Source of the DNA: CALOCN01 sp942491735
GTDB taxonomy: Bacteria > Eisenbacteria > RBG-16-71-46 > JABDJR01
Direction: 5' to 3'
Assembly: GCA_942491735.1 (NCBI GenBank)
Contig: CALOCN010000014.1
Location: 2,046,001-2,110,000, forward strand
DNA length: 64,000 bases
The position numbers and the translations under genes were made by a program. The notes under the pieces were generated by a model. That model was not told the origin of the DNA and did not search any database. It worked only from the letters and a program-made list of their open reading frames with translations. Numbering within the stretch: position 1 is the first letter of the stretch; each line of letters opens with the position of its first letter. Positions 25,704-34,366 of this stretch are shown in pieces.

Positions 25704-26665
25704 TCGGGCGAGTCGCCGGTGTCCAGGGTCAGCATCAGGTCGTTGACCCGCATTTCGAGGTGTTCCCGCGCGGCCACGCGTCGTGCTTGCACCTCGTCAT
25801 CCAGCCAGGACTCGGCGACCCGCGTCCGCTCCAGGATGGGAGAGAGTCCGATTCCCAGCAGGGCGGATCCGAGGACGAAGGACACCACGGCGGCCATGGC
25901 CGGCCAGGAGAGTCGCAGTCCGGATCCGCGCCCGAACCCGTTGGATGCCGCCTCCTCCGGATCCACGATCATGATGCGCTGACGGCCCAGCAACTCGGAG
26001 ATGGCTTCGTAGGTGTCGTAATCGCCGAGGGGCGAGAGGCGACAGATCTCCGAGATGTTGCGGCCCCCGTTGACGAACCCGAACACCAGGGTGCATTCCC
26101 GCGGCAAGGGCTCGGTCGAGCTGCCGCCCACCGGGGCGAGCACGAGATCGGGGGCGAGCATGGACTGCTTGAGGGTCGCCAACTCGTCCCGCCGCCGCAT
26201 GCTCTCCAGCAGCAACTCCTCGGGGTTGAGCTTGAGCTGGAGACCCTGGGGCGGAAGGCTCTTCTCGTCGCCCGAGAACTCGTAGGTTCCCTCGTGCCAC
26301 ACCACCACTTCGTCGATGATGCGCTGGGAGTAGCGGCGCATTTCCTCCATGAGACGGTCCCGTCCCATGATGCCGCTGGTCAGGATGACCCCGAAGATAT
26401 CGTTGCCGGTGGCGTTGCAGATGTCCTCGATGCTCTCCACCTGGTCCCGCGTGACGAGCAGGCTGGTCTCGAGGTAGTTGAGGAACGCGTGCCGCCCGCT
26501 TTCCCGCCGGTCGGCCGCGGCCAGCAGACGGCCCCGCTCGAAGAACAGGGGATAGCCGGTGCCCTGGCTTTCGGAAAGCACGAGCACGCCGGTCTTCTGC
26601 TGGATGTTGAGGAGTTGCAGCAACTCCTCAACGGAGAACTCGGCCAAGCCCCCACGAATTGCCAT
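25700..26665 (-). CDS. DUF4388 (PATAN-like) protein with C-terminal membrane segment
   Basis: 321 residues. The N-terminus AIRGGLAEFSVEELLQLLNI and KTGVLVLSE, FFERGRLLAA match the DUF4388/PATAN domain found in bacterial signalling proteins (from memory). A middle winged-helix-like region (GRNISEICRLSPLGDYDTYEAISELL) resembles the second half of such proteins. One transmembrane helix lies at ~258-278, followed by a short helical tail, so it is a tail-proximal membrane protein with a cytoplasmic body. GGAGA precedes the ATG. It follows the TPR/zinc-ribbon gene by 15 bases and is likely in one operon with it. No specific function known. Confidence 0.75.
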   Translation of the reverse strand: MAIRGGLAEFSVEELLQLLNIQQKTGVLVLSESQGTGYPLFFERGRLLAAADRRESGRHAFLNYLETSLLVTRDQVESIEDICNATGNDIFGVILTSGIMGRDRLMEEMRRYSQRIIDEVVVWHEGTYEFSGDEKSLPPQGLQLKLNPEELLLESMRRRDELATLKQSMLAPDLVLAPVGGSSTEPLPRECTLVFGFVNGGRNISEICRLSPLGDYDTYEAISELLGRQRIMIVDPEEAASNGFGRGSGLRLSWPAMAAVVSFVLGSALLGIGLSPILERTRVAESWLDDEVQARRVAAREHLEMRVNDLMLTLDTGDSPD

Positions 26666-26680
26666 TTTCCGGTTCTCCGA

Positions 26681-28561
26681 TCAGGCCGCCGCGCGGGTGT
26701 GGCGCGTGTCCTCGCCGTACGGGTCGAGGGCTCCCTCGTCCGAGGCATCGGCCTCGCGTTCGGGAACAACGGGGTTGAGTTTGATTCCCGCGATCAGGGA
26801 CAAGGCCATGATCGCGACGAGAGAGAGCAACGGGATCTCGGGCCACCACAGACCCGGTCCCTGTTCCAGCCAGGCGAGGCGGGACACCGGGACGACGCCG
26901 CGCAGCAGGCCGAGCAACGTGAACAGGGTCGCCGCGCCCAGGGCGGCGCCGATCGCGGTATGTCCCTTGCGCAACGCTTCGAACCCGGGAAGGATCCAGG
27001 TGCCGACCCGCAGGATCAGGGCGGGGATGGAGCGACCCCGTTTGAGACGCGAGTCGAGGACCAGCCGGGAGTAGGCGGCGCTGTGGATCCGCAGGAGCGC
27101 ATCGCCGCAGGCCGTGCAGTAGGCCTGCTTGCGGATCCGTCGCAGGCATCGACGACACACCGCCTTCCCACAGTTCGTGCAGGCGTGGCTGGGCAGGATG
27201 TGATGGATGCGTCGTCCCACATAGAGCCCGGCCCCGAAAAGCAGGAGACCCATGACCGGAAGACTCATCAGCGCTCCCGGATAGGCGAAGCGCATCCAGG
27301 ACGGAAGCTCGGGGGTCCGGCGCGGACCGTTCCAGGTGCTCTTCCACAACGAGGAGGCGGGCAACGGCTCGGTGATGAGGAGGCTGGTCGCCGCCTCGCT
27401 CTGCAGCCGCAACGCGGCCCGGATCCGGTTGAACGAAAGACGATTGGCCTCGAGCATCTCCGAGTCCGCGCGTTCGAAATAGAGTTTCTTGGCGTAGGCC
27501 TGGCTCAGGTTGAAGTGCGGAGCGGCCAGACGGCTGTCCTTCTCCACCGAGCGCTGCAGGTGATCGATGGCCTGGTCGTACTGGCCGCGCCGGAAGGCCA
27601 CCGCGCCCAGGTTGTTCTGCGCCTCGGCCTCGGGCGCGCCGAGTTCCATGGCCTTGCGAAACGCCTGATCGGCGGTATGGAGTGCGCCGCCCCGGGATTC
27701 CATGGCCCCGAGAGCGAACCAGAGAGCGGGGTCGTCGGGGTGGCGATCGATGGCCTCGCGCAGGGTGCGGACCAGCTCCGGCGAGTGCGGTGCGGCCATG
27801 GCCCGGCTGATGAGAATGGGGCGCTCGGTCGGGTCCAGCGGGGAGTAGATCGCGGGGGACAGGACCCACAGGAGAAGGGGACTGACCACCGCCAGCAGGG
27901 CCAGGGTTGCCACCGCCCGCCGTTCCCCGCGCTGCATCCAGTTCCACATGATTCCGCCAAAGAGAAGCGAGACCGGAACCAGACCCACCCGCCACATGAA
28001 CGGGGTCACGAAAAGCAGCGCGGCGATCACCGCGGCGACCGGGGCCGGGAACCAGCGTCGCCCGATCTCGGAAACCGAATGGTGGACACGATGGAGCAGT
28101 CGCAGCGCGGCGTAGAGCACGACGAGCAGCGCGGCCAGGCCGCATCCGACCAGACCGGCGAACAGCGAGTTGACAAGAAAGAGATGCTGGGCCCCGAACG
28201 AACCCAGGAAGGCCCGACCGGCCCCGACCAGGGAACGGGCGGCAGCGACGGGGTCCGAGAACAGCTGCACCCGGGCCAGCGCCATGTAGGCTTCGGGGAA
28301 GGCAGGGTCGAACTCGACCGCGTGGGTGAACCGGTCCGCGGCCAGCTCCCGGTCGCCCGAGCGCGCCGCGGCGAGGCCCGCCTCATAGAATGTCAGTGCT
28401 TCCAACGGCAGGTCACGCGCACCGCGGTGACGCATGGAGGCGACGATCGCGTCCGGATCGGACAGGTTCGTCGACATCGGAGGAAACAGCTCCGCCCAGG
28501 ACACGGTGACAAGGGTCGTCATCGATACCAGCAGCGCAGCCAATGTGGCCAGTGCCTTCAT
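26681..28561 (-). CDS. Membrane protein with TPRs and a zinc ribbon
   Basis: 626 residues. A signal-like N-terminus (cleavage near SWA) precedes a TPR region (FYEAGLAAARSGDRELAADRF), then several transmembrane segments (~120-265), another TPR block (~275-370: AQNNLGAVAFRRGQYDQAIDHL), a membrane segment, and a cysteine cluster CTNCGKAVCRRCLRR ... AYCTACG that should bind two zincs. Two or three more hydrophobic segments end the protein. The unusual alternation implies parts on both sides of the membrane. GGAG lies before the ATG. I do not recognise a named family; it is likely an operon partner of the DUF4388 protein. Confidence 0.72.
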   Translation of the reverse strand: MKALATLAALLVSMTTLVTVSWAELFPPMSTNLSDPDAIVASMRHRGARDLPLEALTFYEAGLAAARSGDRELAADRFTHAVEFDPAFPEAYMALARVQLFSDPVAAARSLVGAGRAFLGSFGAQHLFLVNSLFAGLVGCGLAALLVVLYAALRLLHRVHHSVSEIGRRWFPAPVAAVIAALLFVTPFMWRVGLVPVSLLFGGIMWNWMQRGERRAVATLALLAVVSPLLLWVLSPAIYSPLDPTERPILISRAMAAPHSPELVRTLREAIDRHPDDPALWFALGAMESRGGALHTADQAFRKAMELGAPEAEAQNNLGAVAFRRGQYDQAIDHLQRSVEKDSRLAAPHFNLSQAYAKKLYFERADSEMLEANRLSFNRIRAALRLQSEAATSLLITEPLPASSLWKSTWNGPRRTPELPSWMRFAYPGALMSLPVMGLLLFGAGLYVGRRIHHILPSHACTNCGKAVCRRCLRRIRKQAYCTACGDALLRIHSAAYSRLVLDSRLKRGRSIPALILRVGTWILPGFEALRKGHTAIGAALGAATLFTLLGLLRGVVPVSRLAWLEQGPGLWWPEIPLLSLVAIMALSLIAGIKLNPVVPEREADASDEGALDPYGEDTRHTRAAA

Positions 28562-28585
28562 GCAGGCGTCTCCAGTCCGCTTCGG

Positions 28586-28615
28586 TTGACATGCAAAAAC
28601 CGTCGAACCTATAGT
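28586..28615 (+). promoter_or_regulatory. Sigma70-type promoter of asnS
   Basis: TTGACA at 28586-28591, 18 bp spacer, TATAGT at 28610-28615. The leader to 28728 is about 105 bases and contains no T-box-like sequence that I can see. Confidence 0.72.
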
Positions 28616-28727
28616 CCTCGCTCCGTTTTCGAAGTCTGACGGCGGCGGGCTCCTCCTCGGGGACCCTGTGGCTGGTATCGGCCCGGAGACGATGCGGCTT
28701 TATCCCCACCCAGTGAAAGAACCCGAC

Positions 28728-30023
28728 ATGCGCGAGATCGTTCGGATCGCGGACCTCGGCTCCCACCTCGGGGAGTCGGTACAACTTCAGGGCTGGCTCT
28801 ACAACAAGCGCTCCAGTGGCAAGTTACAGTTTCTGGTCCTGCGCGATGGTTCCGCCATGGTGCAGGGAATCGTCTTCAAGAAGGAAGTTTCTCCCGAGGT
28901 CTGGGAGGCAGCGGAGACGCTCACCCAGGAATCCGCCCTCCGGGTGACGGGGGAGGTGCGGGAGGATCCCCGCTCCCCGGGCGGGGTCGAGATCGGGGTC
29001 ACCGGGGTGGAGCAGGTCTCGCAGGCCCAGGAGTATCCCATTACCAAGAAGGAGCACGGGCCGGAGTTCCTGCTCGACCACCGGCATCTCTGGCTCCGGT
29101 CCAAGCGTCCCCACGCCATCCTGCGGGTCCGGGACGAGGTCATTCTCGCCATGCGGGAGTGGCTCCACGAGGAGGGGTTCATCAACATCGATGCCCCCAT
29201 CTTCACCCCCAATGCCTGCGAGGGGACGACCACCCTCTTCGAGACCGAGTACTTTGGCCAACCCGCTTATCTGAGTCAGAGCGGACAGCTTTATATGGAA
29301 GCGGCGGCCATGGCCTTCGGCAAGGTCTACTGCTTTGGCCCGGCCTTCCGGGCCGAGAAGTCCAAGACCCGCCGTCACCTGACCGAGTTCTGGATGCTGG
29401 AGCCGGAAGTGGCCTATCTGGACCTCGAGGGCAACATGGCGCTCATCGAGCGTTTCGTCAGCGCGGTGGTGGCCCGGGTCCTGGATCGACGCCGGGAGGA
29501 GCTCAAGATCCTGGAGCGGGACACCACGCTCCTCGAGAAGGTGGTTCCGCCCTTTCCCCGGCTGCACTATCGGGATGCCGCGGCCCGTCTGCGGGAGAAG
29601 GGGCTTCCCTTCGAGGAAGGGGGGGATTTCGGCGCTCCGGACGAGACCGCGCTCAGCGAGGACTACGACAAACCCCTTCTCGTGCATCGGTTTCCCTCCG
29701 CGATCAAGGCCTTCTACATGAAGGGGGACCCCGAGGACGCCTCGCTCAGCCTGTCCGTGGACATGCTGGCTCCGGAGGGGTACGGCGAGGTGGTTGGGGG
29801 AGGGGAGCGCGAGGATGATCTCGCCGTTCTGGAGGGCAAGATCACCGAGCATGGGCTGCCCGAGGAGGCCTTCCGCTGGTACACCGATCTGCGCCGGTAC
29901 GGATCCGTGCCCCATGCCGGGTTCGGGATCGGGCTGGAGCGGACCGTGGCCTGGATCTGCGGTCTGGCCCACCTGCGGGAAGCCATTCCGTTTCCCCGCA
30001 TGATCCACCGCCTGGGGCCCTGA
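28728..30023 (+). CDS. asnS: Asparaginyl-tRNA synthetase
   Basis: 431 residues, class IIb. The anticodon-binding OB domain has NKRSSGKLQFLVLRDGS, followed by KEHGPEFLLDHRHLWLRS, which is the AsnRS-type hinge seen in the Bacillus enzyme. Motif 2 is RAEKSKTRRHLTEFWMLEPE and motif 3 GFGIGLERTVAWICGL. It charges tRNA-Asn directly, so the organism need not rely only on the amidotransferase route. ATG at 28728 fits the family; the in-frame ATG at 28692 would add 12 residues and has GGAG too close to the start. Single-gene transcription unit. Confidence 0.93.
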   Translation: MREIVRIADLGSHLGESVQLQGWLYNKRSSGKLQFLVLRDGSAMVQGIVFKKEVSPEVWEAAETLTQESALRVTGEVREDPRSPGGVEIGVTGVEQVSQAQEYPITKKEHGPEFLLDHRHLWLRSKRPHAILRVRDEVILAMREWLHEEGFINIDAPIFTPNACEGTTTLFETEYFGQPAYLSQSGQLYMEAAAMAFGKVYCFGPAFRAEKSKTRRHLTEFWMLEPEVAYLDLEGNMALIERFVSAVVARVLDRRREELKILERDTTLLEKVVPPFPRLHYRDAAARLREKGLPFEEGGDFGAPDETALSEDYDKPLLVHRFPSAIKAFYMKGDPEDASLSLSVDMLAPEGYGEVVGGGEREDDLAVLEGKITEHGLPEEAFRWYTDLRRYGSVPHAGFGIGLERTVAWICGLAHLREAIPFPRMIHRLGP

Positions 30024-30056
30024 CCCGGCATGGATAATCGGTTGGCCCCCCCACGC

Positions 30057-30085
30057 TTGACACCCCCCGGACCCATCCCTATGCT
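30057..30085 (+). promoter_or_regulatory. Sigma70-type promoter of exbB operon
   Basis: TTGACA at 30057-30062, 17 bp spacer, TATGCT at 30080-30085. The start codon is at 30308, so the leader is about 215 bases; it contains short hairpins (GCCGA/TCGGC near 30238 and CCGGT/ACCGG near 30266) but nothing I can name. Confidence 0.68.
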
Positions 30086-30307
30086 TGGTCGGGCTGGACG
30101 GTCTTCTGGTGTGGATCGTTCGCTGCCTACCTCAGTCCCAGCACGATTTCCCTCTTCCATTCGGATTTCGACGAGCCTTCCTGTCCCGCGGACCAGCGTT
30201 CCAGGGGATCGGGGGTTCACCGGACAGAGTGTGCCGAGTCATCGGCTCCGCTCCATGATCCCCGCCGGTAGCACCGGTGTGGCAGCGACGTGAAGGAGAA
30301 CGATCTG

Positions 30308-31150
30308 ATGGTTGCGACGTCACGAATCCTTGGATGGGCCCTGGCCCTCATGCTGGTGTGCGGGTTGGCCCTCGCCCCGCACGCCGCGGCCCAGGAGGCC
30401 GACAGCGCCGCGGCGACCGACGCGGACACCGCGCTGGCCGGCGCGGCGGCGGGTGAGGAAGAACCCCTCACCGAAGCCCTCCCCACCGACTCCGGGGTCA
30501 CCGAGAAACGGACTCTCCCGGCCATCGGTTTCCTCATCGACACCTTCCAGAAAGGCGGCAACTTCATGTGGCCGCTTCTTTTCTGTTCGGTGCTTTCCTT
30601 TGCCGTGATCCTTGAGCGTCTGTGGACCCTCTCCCGCGCCCGGGTCAACACCCGCAAGCTCATGGCCCAGATCGTTGGCGCGCTGCGCAATGACGGCGTG
30701 GACGCGGCCATGGATGTCTGCATGAAGACCCGCGGACCCATCGCCGCCATCATGTACGCCGGTCTGGTTCGCGCCCGCAAGGGGCCGGAAGCGGTGGAGA
30801 AGGCGATTGAATCCGCCGGGACCATCGAGATGGCGTTCCTCCAGCGGGGTCTCATCGTCCTCGCCTCCATCGCCAACGTGGCCCCGCTGCTCGGGTTCCT
30901 CGGGACGGTGTCCGGGATGATCAACGCGTTCGAAGCCATTGCCGCCGCCGAGCAGGTTTCGGCCAAGCTGGTCGCCACCGGTATTTCCGAAGCCCTGATC
31001 ACCACCGCTTCGGGTCTGATCGTGGCCATCCCGGTCCAGATCGCCAACAACTTCTTCATCTCCCGCATCGACCGTTTCGTGCTCGAGATGGAAGAGGCTT
31101 CGGTCGAGCTCGTCGACACCCTGGTCGACATGGAAGGCCACCAAGGCTAG
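30308..31150 (+). CDS. exbB: ExbB/TolQ-type proton channel protein with signal peptide
   Basis: 280 residues from ATG 30308 (AAGGAG at 30293-30298, 9-base spacing). Unlike E. coli ExbB it has a cleavable signal (cleavage near HAAAQ) and a ~60-residue acidic Ala-rich periplasmic region before the first channel helix (MWPLLFCSVLSFAVILERLW). The MotA/TolQ/ExbB core follows: RGLIVLASIANVAPLLGFLGTVSGMI and ALITTASGLIVAIPVQIANN. It forms the inner-membrane proton channel that powers TonB or a related system together with the two ExbD proteins downstream. Extended N-termini of this type occur in several Gram-negative phyla. Confidence 0.9.
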   Translation: MVATSRILGWALALMLVCGLALAPHAAAQEADSAAATDADTALAGAAAGEEEPLTEALPTDSGVTEKRTLPAIGFLIDTFQKGGNFMWPLLFCSVLSFAVILERLWTLSRARVNTRKLMAQIVGALRNDGVDAAMDVCMKTRGPIAAIMYAGLVRARKGPEAVEKAIESAGTIEMAFLQRGLIVLASIANVAPLLGFLGTVSGMINAFEAIAAAEQVSAKLVATGISEALITTASGLIVAIPVQIANNFFISRIDRFVLEMEEASVELVDTLVDMEGHQG

Positions 31151-31189
31151 GCAGACCCGCAAGGGCTTGCTTCCTGGAGGAAACTGACC

Positions 31190-31624
31190 ATGGGTATGTT
31201 TGACGGAAAAACACGGCGGGTACGGCCTCCGCAGGAGATCCCGGATTCGGCCATGGCCGACGTTGCCTTTCTCCTCCTGATCTTCTTCCTCGCCACCACG
31301 ACCATTGCCGAGGAGTTCGGGCTATCGCTCATCCTCCCGCAGAAGTCGCAAAAGGCGAACAACGTGGAGATCAACCGCAAGAACGTCATGGTGATCACCA
31401 CGGACATCAGCGGGAACATCTTCCTCGTGGACGACGTTCCCACGGACCTCGCCGCGATCAAGCCGCTGGTTCGCGAGCGTTCCGCCGCGAACGAGAACCT
31501 GGTCGTCTCGGTGGAGCCGCATCGTCAGGCGCCGTATCGGGCCATGATCGACATCCTGGACGAACTCAAGGGGGGCGGGGCGAAGCGCATCTCGCTCAAG
31601 ACGAGGAGGGGCACCGGTGGGTAG
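31190..31624 (+). CDS. exbD: ExbD/TolR-family protein (first copy)
   Basis: 144 residues. A short cytoplasmic N-terminus leads to the single transmembrane helix with the conserved proton-carrying aspartate D24 (MADVAFLLLIFFLAT), then a periplasmic domain with TDISGNIFLVDDVP and a C-terminal EPHRQAPYRAMIDILDELK. Shine-Dalgarno GGAGG lies upstream. Its GTG-start neighbour overlaps by 8 bases. Pairing of two ExbD proteins with one ExbB suggests hetero-assembly of the plug subunits. Confidence 0.9.
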   Translation: MGMFDGKTRRVRPPQEIPDSAMADVAFLLLIFFLATTTIAEEFGLSLILPQKSQKANNVEINRKNVMVITTDISGNIFLVDDVPTDLAAIKPLVRERSAANENLVVSVEPHRQAPYRAMIDILDELKGGGAKRISLKTRRGTGG

Positions 31625-32030
31625 GTTCTCCAGAACGCTCAACGTGGAGGGCAGGGTCCCGACCTCGTCCATGGCGGACATCGCGTTCCTGTTGCTCGTC
31701 TTCTTCATGGTGACCACCATCTTCAAGCTGGAAGAAGGGCTCCCGGTCAAGTTGCCCAAGGCCGAGAACGGGGTTCGGGTGCCGCGCAACCAGGTCACCC
31801 ATATCTGGGTGGCCAGCGCCAACGCCATCACCATCGACGACAACTACGTGACCATGGTCGATATCCCGCCCATCCTGCTCGCCAAGCAGCAGGACGACCC
31901 CACCCTCGTGGTGGGGCTCAACGCCGACCAGTCGGTGCCGTGGGAGATCGCGGCCGAGGTCATCGAGATGATGAAAGAGGGTCAGGCCCTGAACGCCTCC
32001 TTCACCAATGATCCGGAGAAGGGTTCGTGA
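31617..32030 (+). CDS. exbD: ExbD/TolR-family protein (second copy)
   Basis: 137 residues from a GTG overlapping the first exbD by 8 bases. The helix again carries the key aspartate, D21 in MADIAFLLLVFFMVTT, and the periplasmic part has VVGLNADQSVPWEIAAEVIEMM. It is only moderately similar to the first copy, so this is an old duplication rather than a recent one. The stop overlaps the tonB-like start (GTGA). Confidence 0.9.
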   Translation: MGRFSRTLNVEGRVPTSSMADIAFLLLVFFMVTTIFKLEEGLPVKLPKAENGVRVPRNQVTHIWVASANAITIDDNYVTMVDIPPILLAKQQDDPTLVVGLNADQSVPWEIAAEVIEMMKEGQALNASFTNDPEKGS

Positions 32031-32683
32031 GCACCGAAGCCGAAATCACCCGCGCGCTTCGCGGCACGCATATGTCGACCGAGAACTTCAAGTTCAAGGA
32101 GACATACCTGCGCACCATGGAGGTCACCCTTCTCGTGGCCGCCATCATCCATGCGGTGGCGATCTGGCTGGTCCCGCCCATCGAGATCACCCCCTACAGT
32201 CTCAAGGACGAGAAGATCCAGGCGGTGGACATTCCGGATGACATCGTCATCCCGCCCCCCCCTCCGGAAGTGCAGGCTCCCCAGCTCCCCACCGAGATGG
32301 AGATCTCGGACGATGTGAGCATGGACGAGACCATCCCGGAGACGGACTTCAACCCCTTTGCCCCGCCGGAGATTCCCGAGGACAGCGGCACCGGGGACTC
32401 GTTCTACGCCTTCGATACACCGCCCCAGGCCATCAAGACGGCGTCGCCGGCCTATCCGGAGCTCGCCCGCGCCGCCGGTGCGGAGGGGACGGTTGTGGTC
32501 GAGGTGACCATCGATGAGAACGGACGGGTGGTCGCGGCCCGGGTGGTCCGCTCGGACACCATCAAGAGCCTCGAGGAATCGGCGCGGAAAGCGGCCATGG
32601 ATTGGCTGTTCACTCCGGCCAAGCAGCGGGACATGGCGGTCAAGGCCAAGATCGTGATCCCGTTCGAGTTCAACCTGAACTAG
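32027..32683 (+). CDS. tonB: TonB-family energy transducer
   Basis: 218 residues. One N-terminal transmembrane helix (~30-50: TLLVAAIIHAVAIWLV), a short proline-rich linker (PPPPPEVQAPQLP), and a complete TonB C-terminal domain (SPAYPELARAAGAEGTVVVE, then FTPAKQRDMAVKAKIVIPF). It couples the ExbB/ExbD proton channel to outer-membrane receptors. The linker is much shorter than in E. coli TonB. GTG start overlaps exbD. No TonB-dependent receptor lies in this window. Followed by an intrinsic terminator. Confidence 0.88.
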   Translation: MSTEAEITRALRGTHMSTENFKFKETYLRTMEVTLLVAAIIHAVAIWLVPPIEITPYSLKDEKIQAVDIPDDIVIPPPPPEVQAPQLPTEMEISDDVSMDETIPETDFNPFAPPEIPEDSGTGDSFYAFDTPPQAIKTASPAYPELARAAGAEGTVVVEVTIDENGRVVAARVVRSDTIKSLEESARKAAMDWLFTPAKQRDMAVKAKIVIPFEFNLN

Positions 32684-32704
32684 CCGCTGCGAATGATTGG
32701 ATAC

Positions 32705-32736
32705 AAAGCCGTTTCGGGTCTTCCCGGAACGGCTTT
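32705..32736 (+). terminator. Intrinsic terminator after exbB-exbD-exbD-tonB
   Basis: AAAGCCGTTTCGGG (32705-32718) pairs with CCCGGAACGGCTTT (32723-32736) around a TCTT loop; 14 bp with one G-U pair. The T-rich 3' side makes it a working terminator and the A-rich 5' side could serve the opposite strand. Confidence 0.82.
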
Positions 32737-32790
32737 CTGCGTGGCCGGGACCCGGTTGGCCCGGGGCGCTCCCGCCCCGGGGGCCCCGGC

Positions 32791-32819
32791 TTGACAGGGG
32801 ACGTAGGGCTCTCCATAGT
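32791..32819 (+). promoter_or_regulatory. Sigma70-type promoter of tolC-macAB operon
   Basis: TTGACA at 32791-32796, 17 bp spacer, CATAGT at 32814-32819. Strongly similar to the uvrA promoter, including the GGG-rich spacer. Confidence 0.62.
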
Positions 32820-32930
32820 CGAGGCCCTTTCCCCGGTCGACGCAACCCCTTTCCCCCCTTGATCGTATGGTCGGTGGACCACCCTTCGGTCGAGACAAAA
32901 CCGTGGTGCTGCACATGGAGGCTTTTTAGC

Positions 32931-34358
32931 ATGAGGAACGTGACCGTGACAGGAGCGCGCTGGCTCCTGGGGGCGTTGGCGCTTTGTTACCCGGCCATCT
33001 CGATGGCCCAATCCCCGCCGGCGGGATCCCTGACCGTGGACGACGCGGTCCGGATCGCCCTGCAGCAGAACCGTGTGTATCTGCAGCAGGTGGCGTCGGT
33101 GGGGATCGCCGAGGGATCCAAGCGGGAGGCCTTGGCGCGACTCCTGCCTGGGTTCAGCGGATCGTACGCGTATGCCCACGATGAGGGCACCAACACCGTC
33201 TTCGACTTTCCCCTCGTCCAGGAACTGGACCCGGCCACCGGGACAATCAGGACGGTCGAGACCGGCAAGCTGGACTTCGACAACCAGTCCGATCTCGGCA
33301 CCTGGTCCGGAGCGGCCCGTATCGATCTGAGCCTCCCGCTCTGGTATGGGTACAAGGGAGCTTCGTCGGATCTGTCCGGCGCCCGCTACTCCCTGGAGGC
33401 GGCCTCCCAGGACCTCGCCTTCCAGGTGCGCCAGCGGTACTACCTGGTGCTGCGCGCCCAGGATCTGGTGACCGTGCAGACCGAGGACCTGAGGCTGGCC
33501 CAGGACGAGGAAGAGCGCATTACCAGCATGTTCGAACTCGGATCGGTCGCGCGCGCCGACGTGCTCAAGGCCAAGGTCCGGGTCTCGGAAGCGGAGCTGG
33601 CCCTGATCCAGCAGATCAACGCGACCGCGATCGAGTTGACCCGTATGGCCACGCTGCTCGGGTATAGCGCGGACACCCGCCTTGTCCTGGACGGCACCCT
33701 CGATCCCACCCCGATCACCGTCGACAGCACCCAGGCCGCCCAGGAGGCGGTCGGACGCCCGGACCTGGTCGCCTCGCGGCAGAGCCTGGAAACGGCGGGA
33801 AGCATGGCCAAGGCGGCAAGCTGGTCCTGGTTTCCCGCGCTCTTTGCCTCGTTCGACATCCGCACCACCTCCGGGAGCTCCGAGAGCGATCAGGTGCGCA
33901 ACTCGGTCAACGAGCAGGGGCAGCTGGTGAACTTTCCCTCGCCGGAGGATTCCGATGTCGGCCGGGACGGCTGGTCGGTGCGGGTGGGGGCCTCGGTCAA
34001 CCTCGACGCGTTTCTCAACACCGGCTCCATGAAGCGGACCAAGGCCGAGAAGCGTCGTCGCGAGTACCAGCTCGAGGACCTCGAACTGGGGGTGCAGCAG
34101 GAACTGGAAGAGGCGATTCTCAACTACCGCGCCTCGATTGCCTCCATCGCGTCGGCCGACAACGCGGTGGCGTCGGCTGAGGAGGACGTGCGTCTCTCCA
34201 CCGAACGCTATCAGCAGGGTCTGGGCACGGTGCTCGAGTTGCTGGAAGCCCAGGTCGCCCTGACCCGCGCCCGCAATACCCATGTCAACGCATTGACCGG
34301 TCTCAAGATTTCCGAGGCCGCCCTCGACAAGGCCCGGGGAGCGCCCCTGCCGCAATAG
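32931..34358 (+). CDS. tolC: TolC-family outer membrane efflux protein
   Basis: 475 residues from ATG 32931 (GGAGG at 32917-32921). Signal peptide ends near ISMAQ. Two repeated outer-membrane-factor halves follow, each with long amphipathic helices (LTVDDAVRIALQQNR, RYYLVLRAQDLVTVQTEDLRLAQDEEE; and ELEEAILNYRASIASIASADN, ERYQQGLGTVLELLEAQVAL). It forms the outer-membrane channel for the exporter encoded by the four genes downstream. The C-terminal stretch TVLELLEAQVALTRARN is a typical TolC-family end. There is a strong hairpin before the next gene. Confidence 0.92.
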   Translation: MRNVTVTGARWLLGALALCYPAISMAQSPPAGSLTVDDAVRIALQQNRVYLQQVASVGIAEGSKREALARLLPGFSGSYAYAHDEGTNTVFDFPLVQELDPATGTIRTVETGKLDFDNQSDLGTWSGAARIDLSLPLWYGYKGASSDLSGARYSLEAASQDLAFQVRQRYYLVLRAQDLVTVQTEDLRLAQDEEERITSMFELGSVARADVLKAKVRVSEAELALIQQINATAIELTRMATLLGYSADTRLVLDGTLDPTPITVDSTQAAQEAVGRPDLVASRQSLETAGSMAKAASWSWFPALFASFDIRTTSGSSESDQVRNSVNEQGQLVNFPSPEDSDVGRDGWSVRVGASVNLDAFLNTGSMKRTKAEKRRREYQLEDLELGVQQELEEAILNYRASIASIASADNAVASAEEDVRLSTERYQQGLGTVLELLEAQVALTRARNTHVNALTGLKISEAALDKARGAPLPQ

Positions 34359-34366
34359 GTCGTGAT

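Noticed and set aside
25676..28639. Plus-strand open frame of about 987 residues
   Set aside because: It is antisense to the DUF4388 and TPR/zinc-ribbon genes; its composition (Gln, Gly, Arg, His rich) is typical of a shadow frame.
28616..28727. T-box leader for asnS
   Set aside because: No TGGNACCGCG-like antiterminator sequence or terminator is present.
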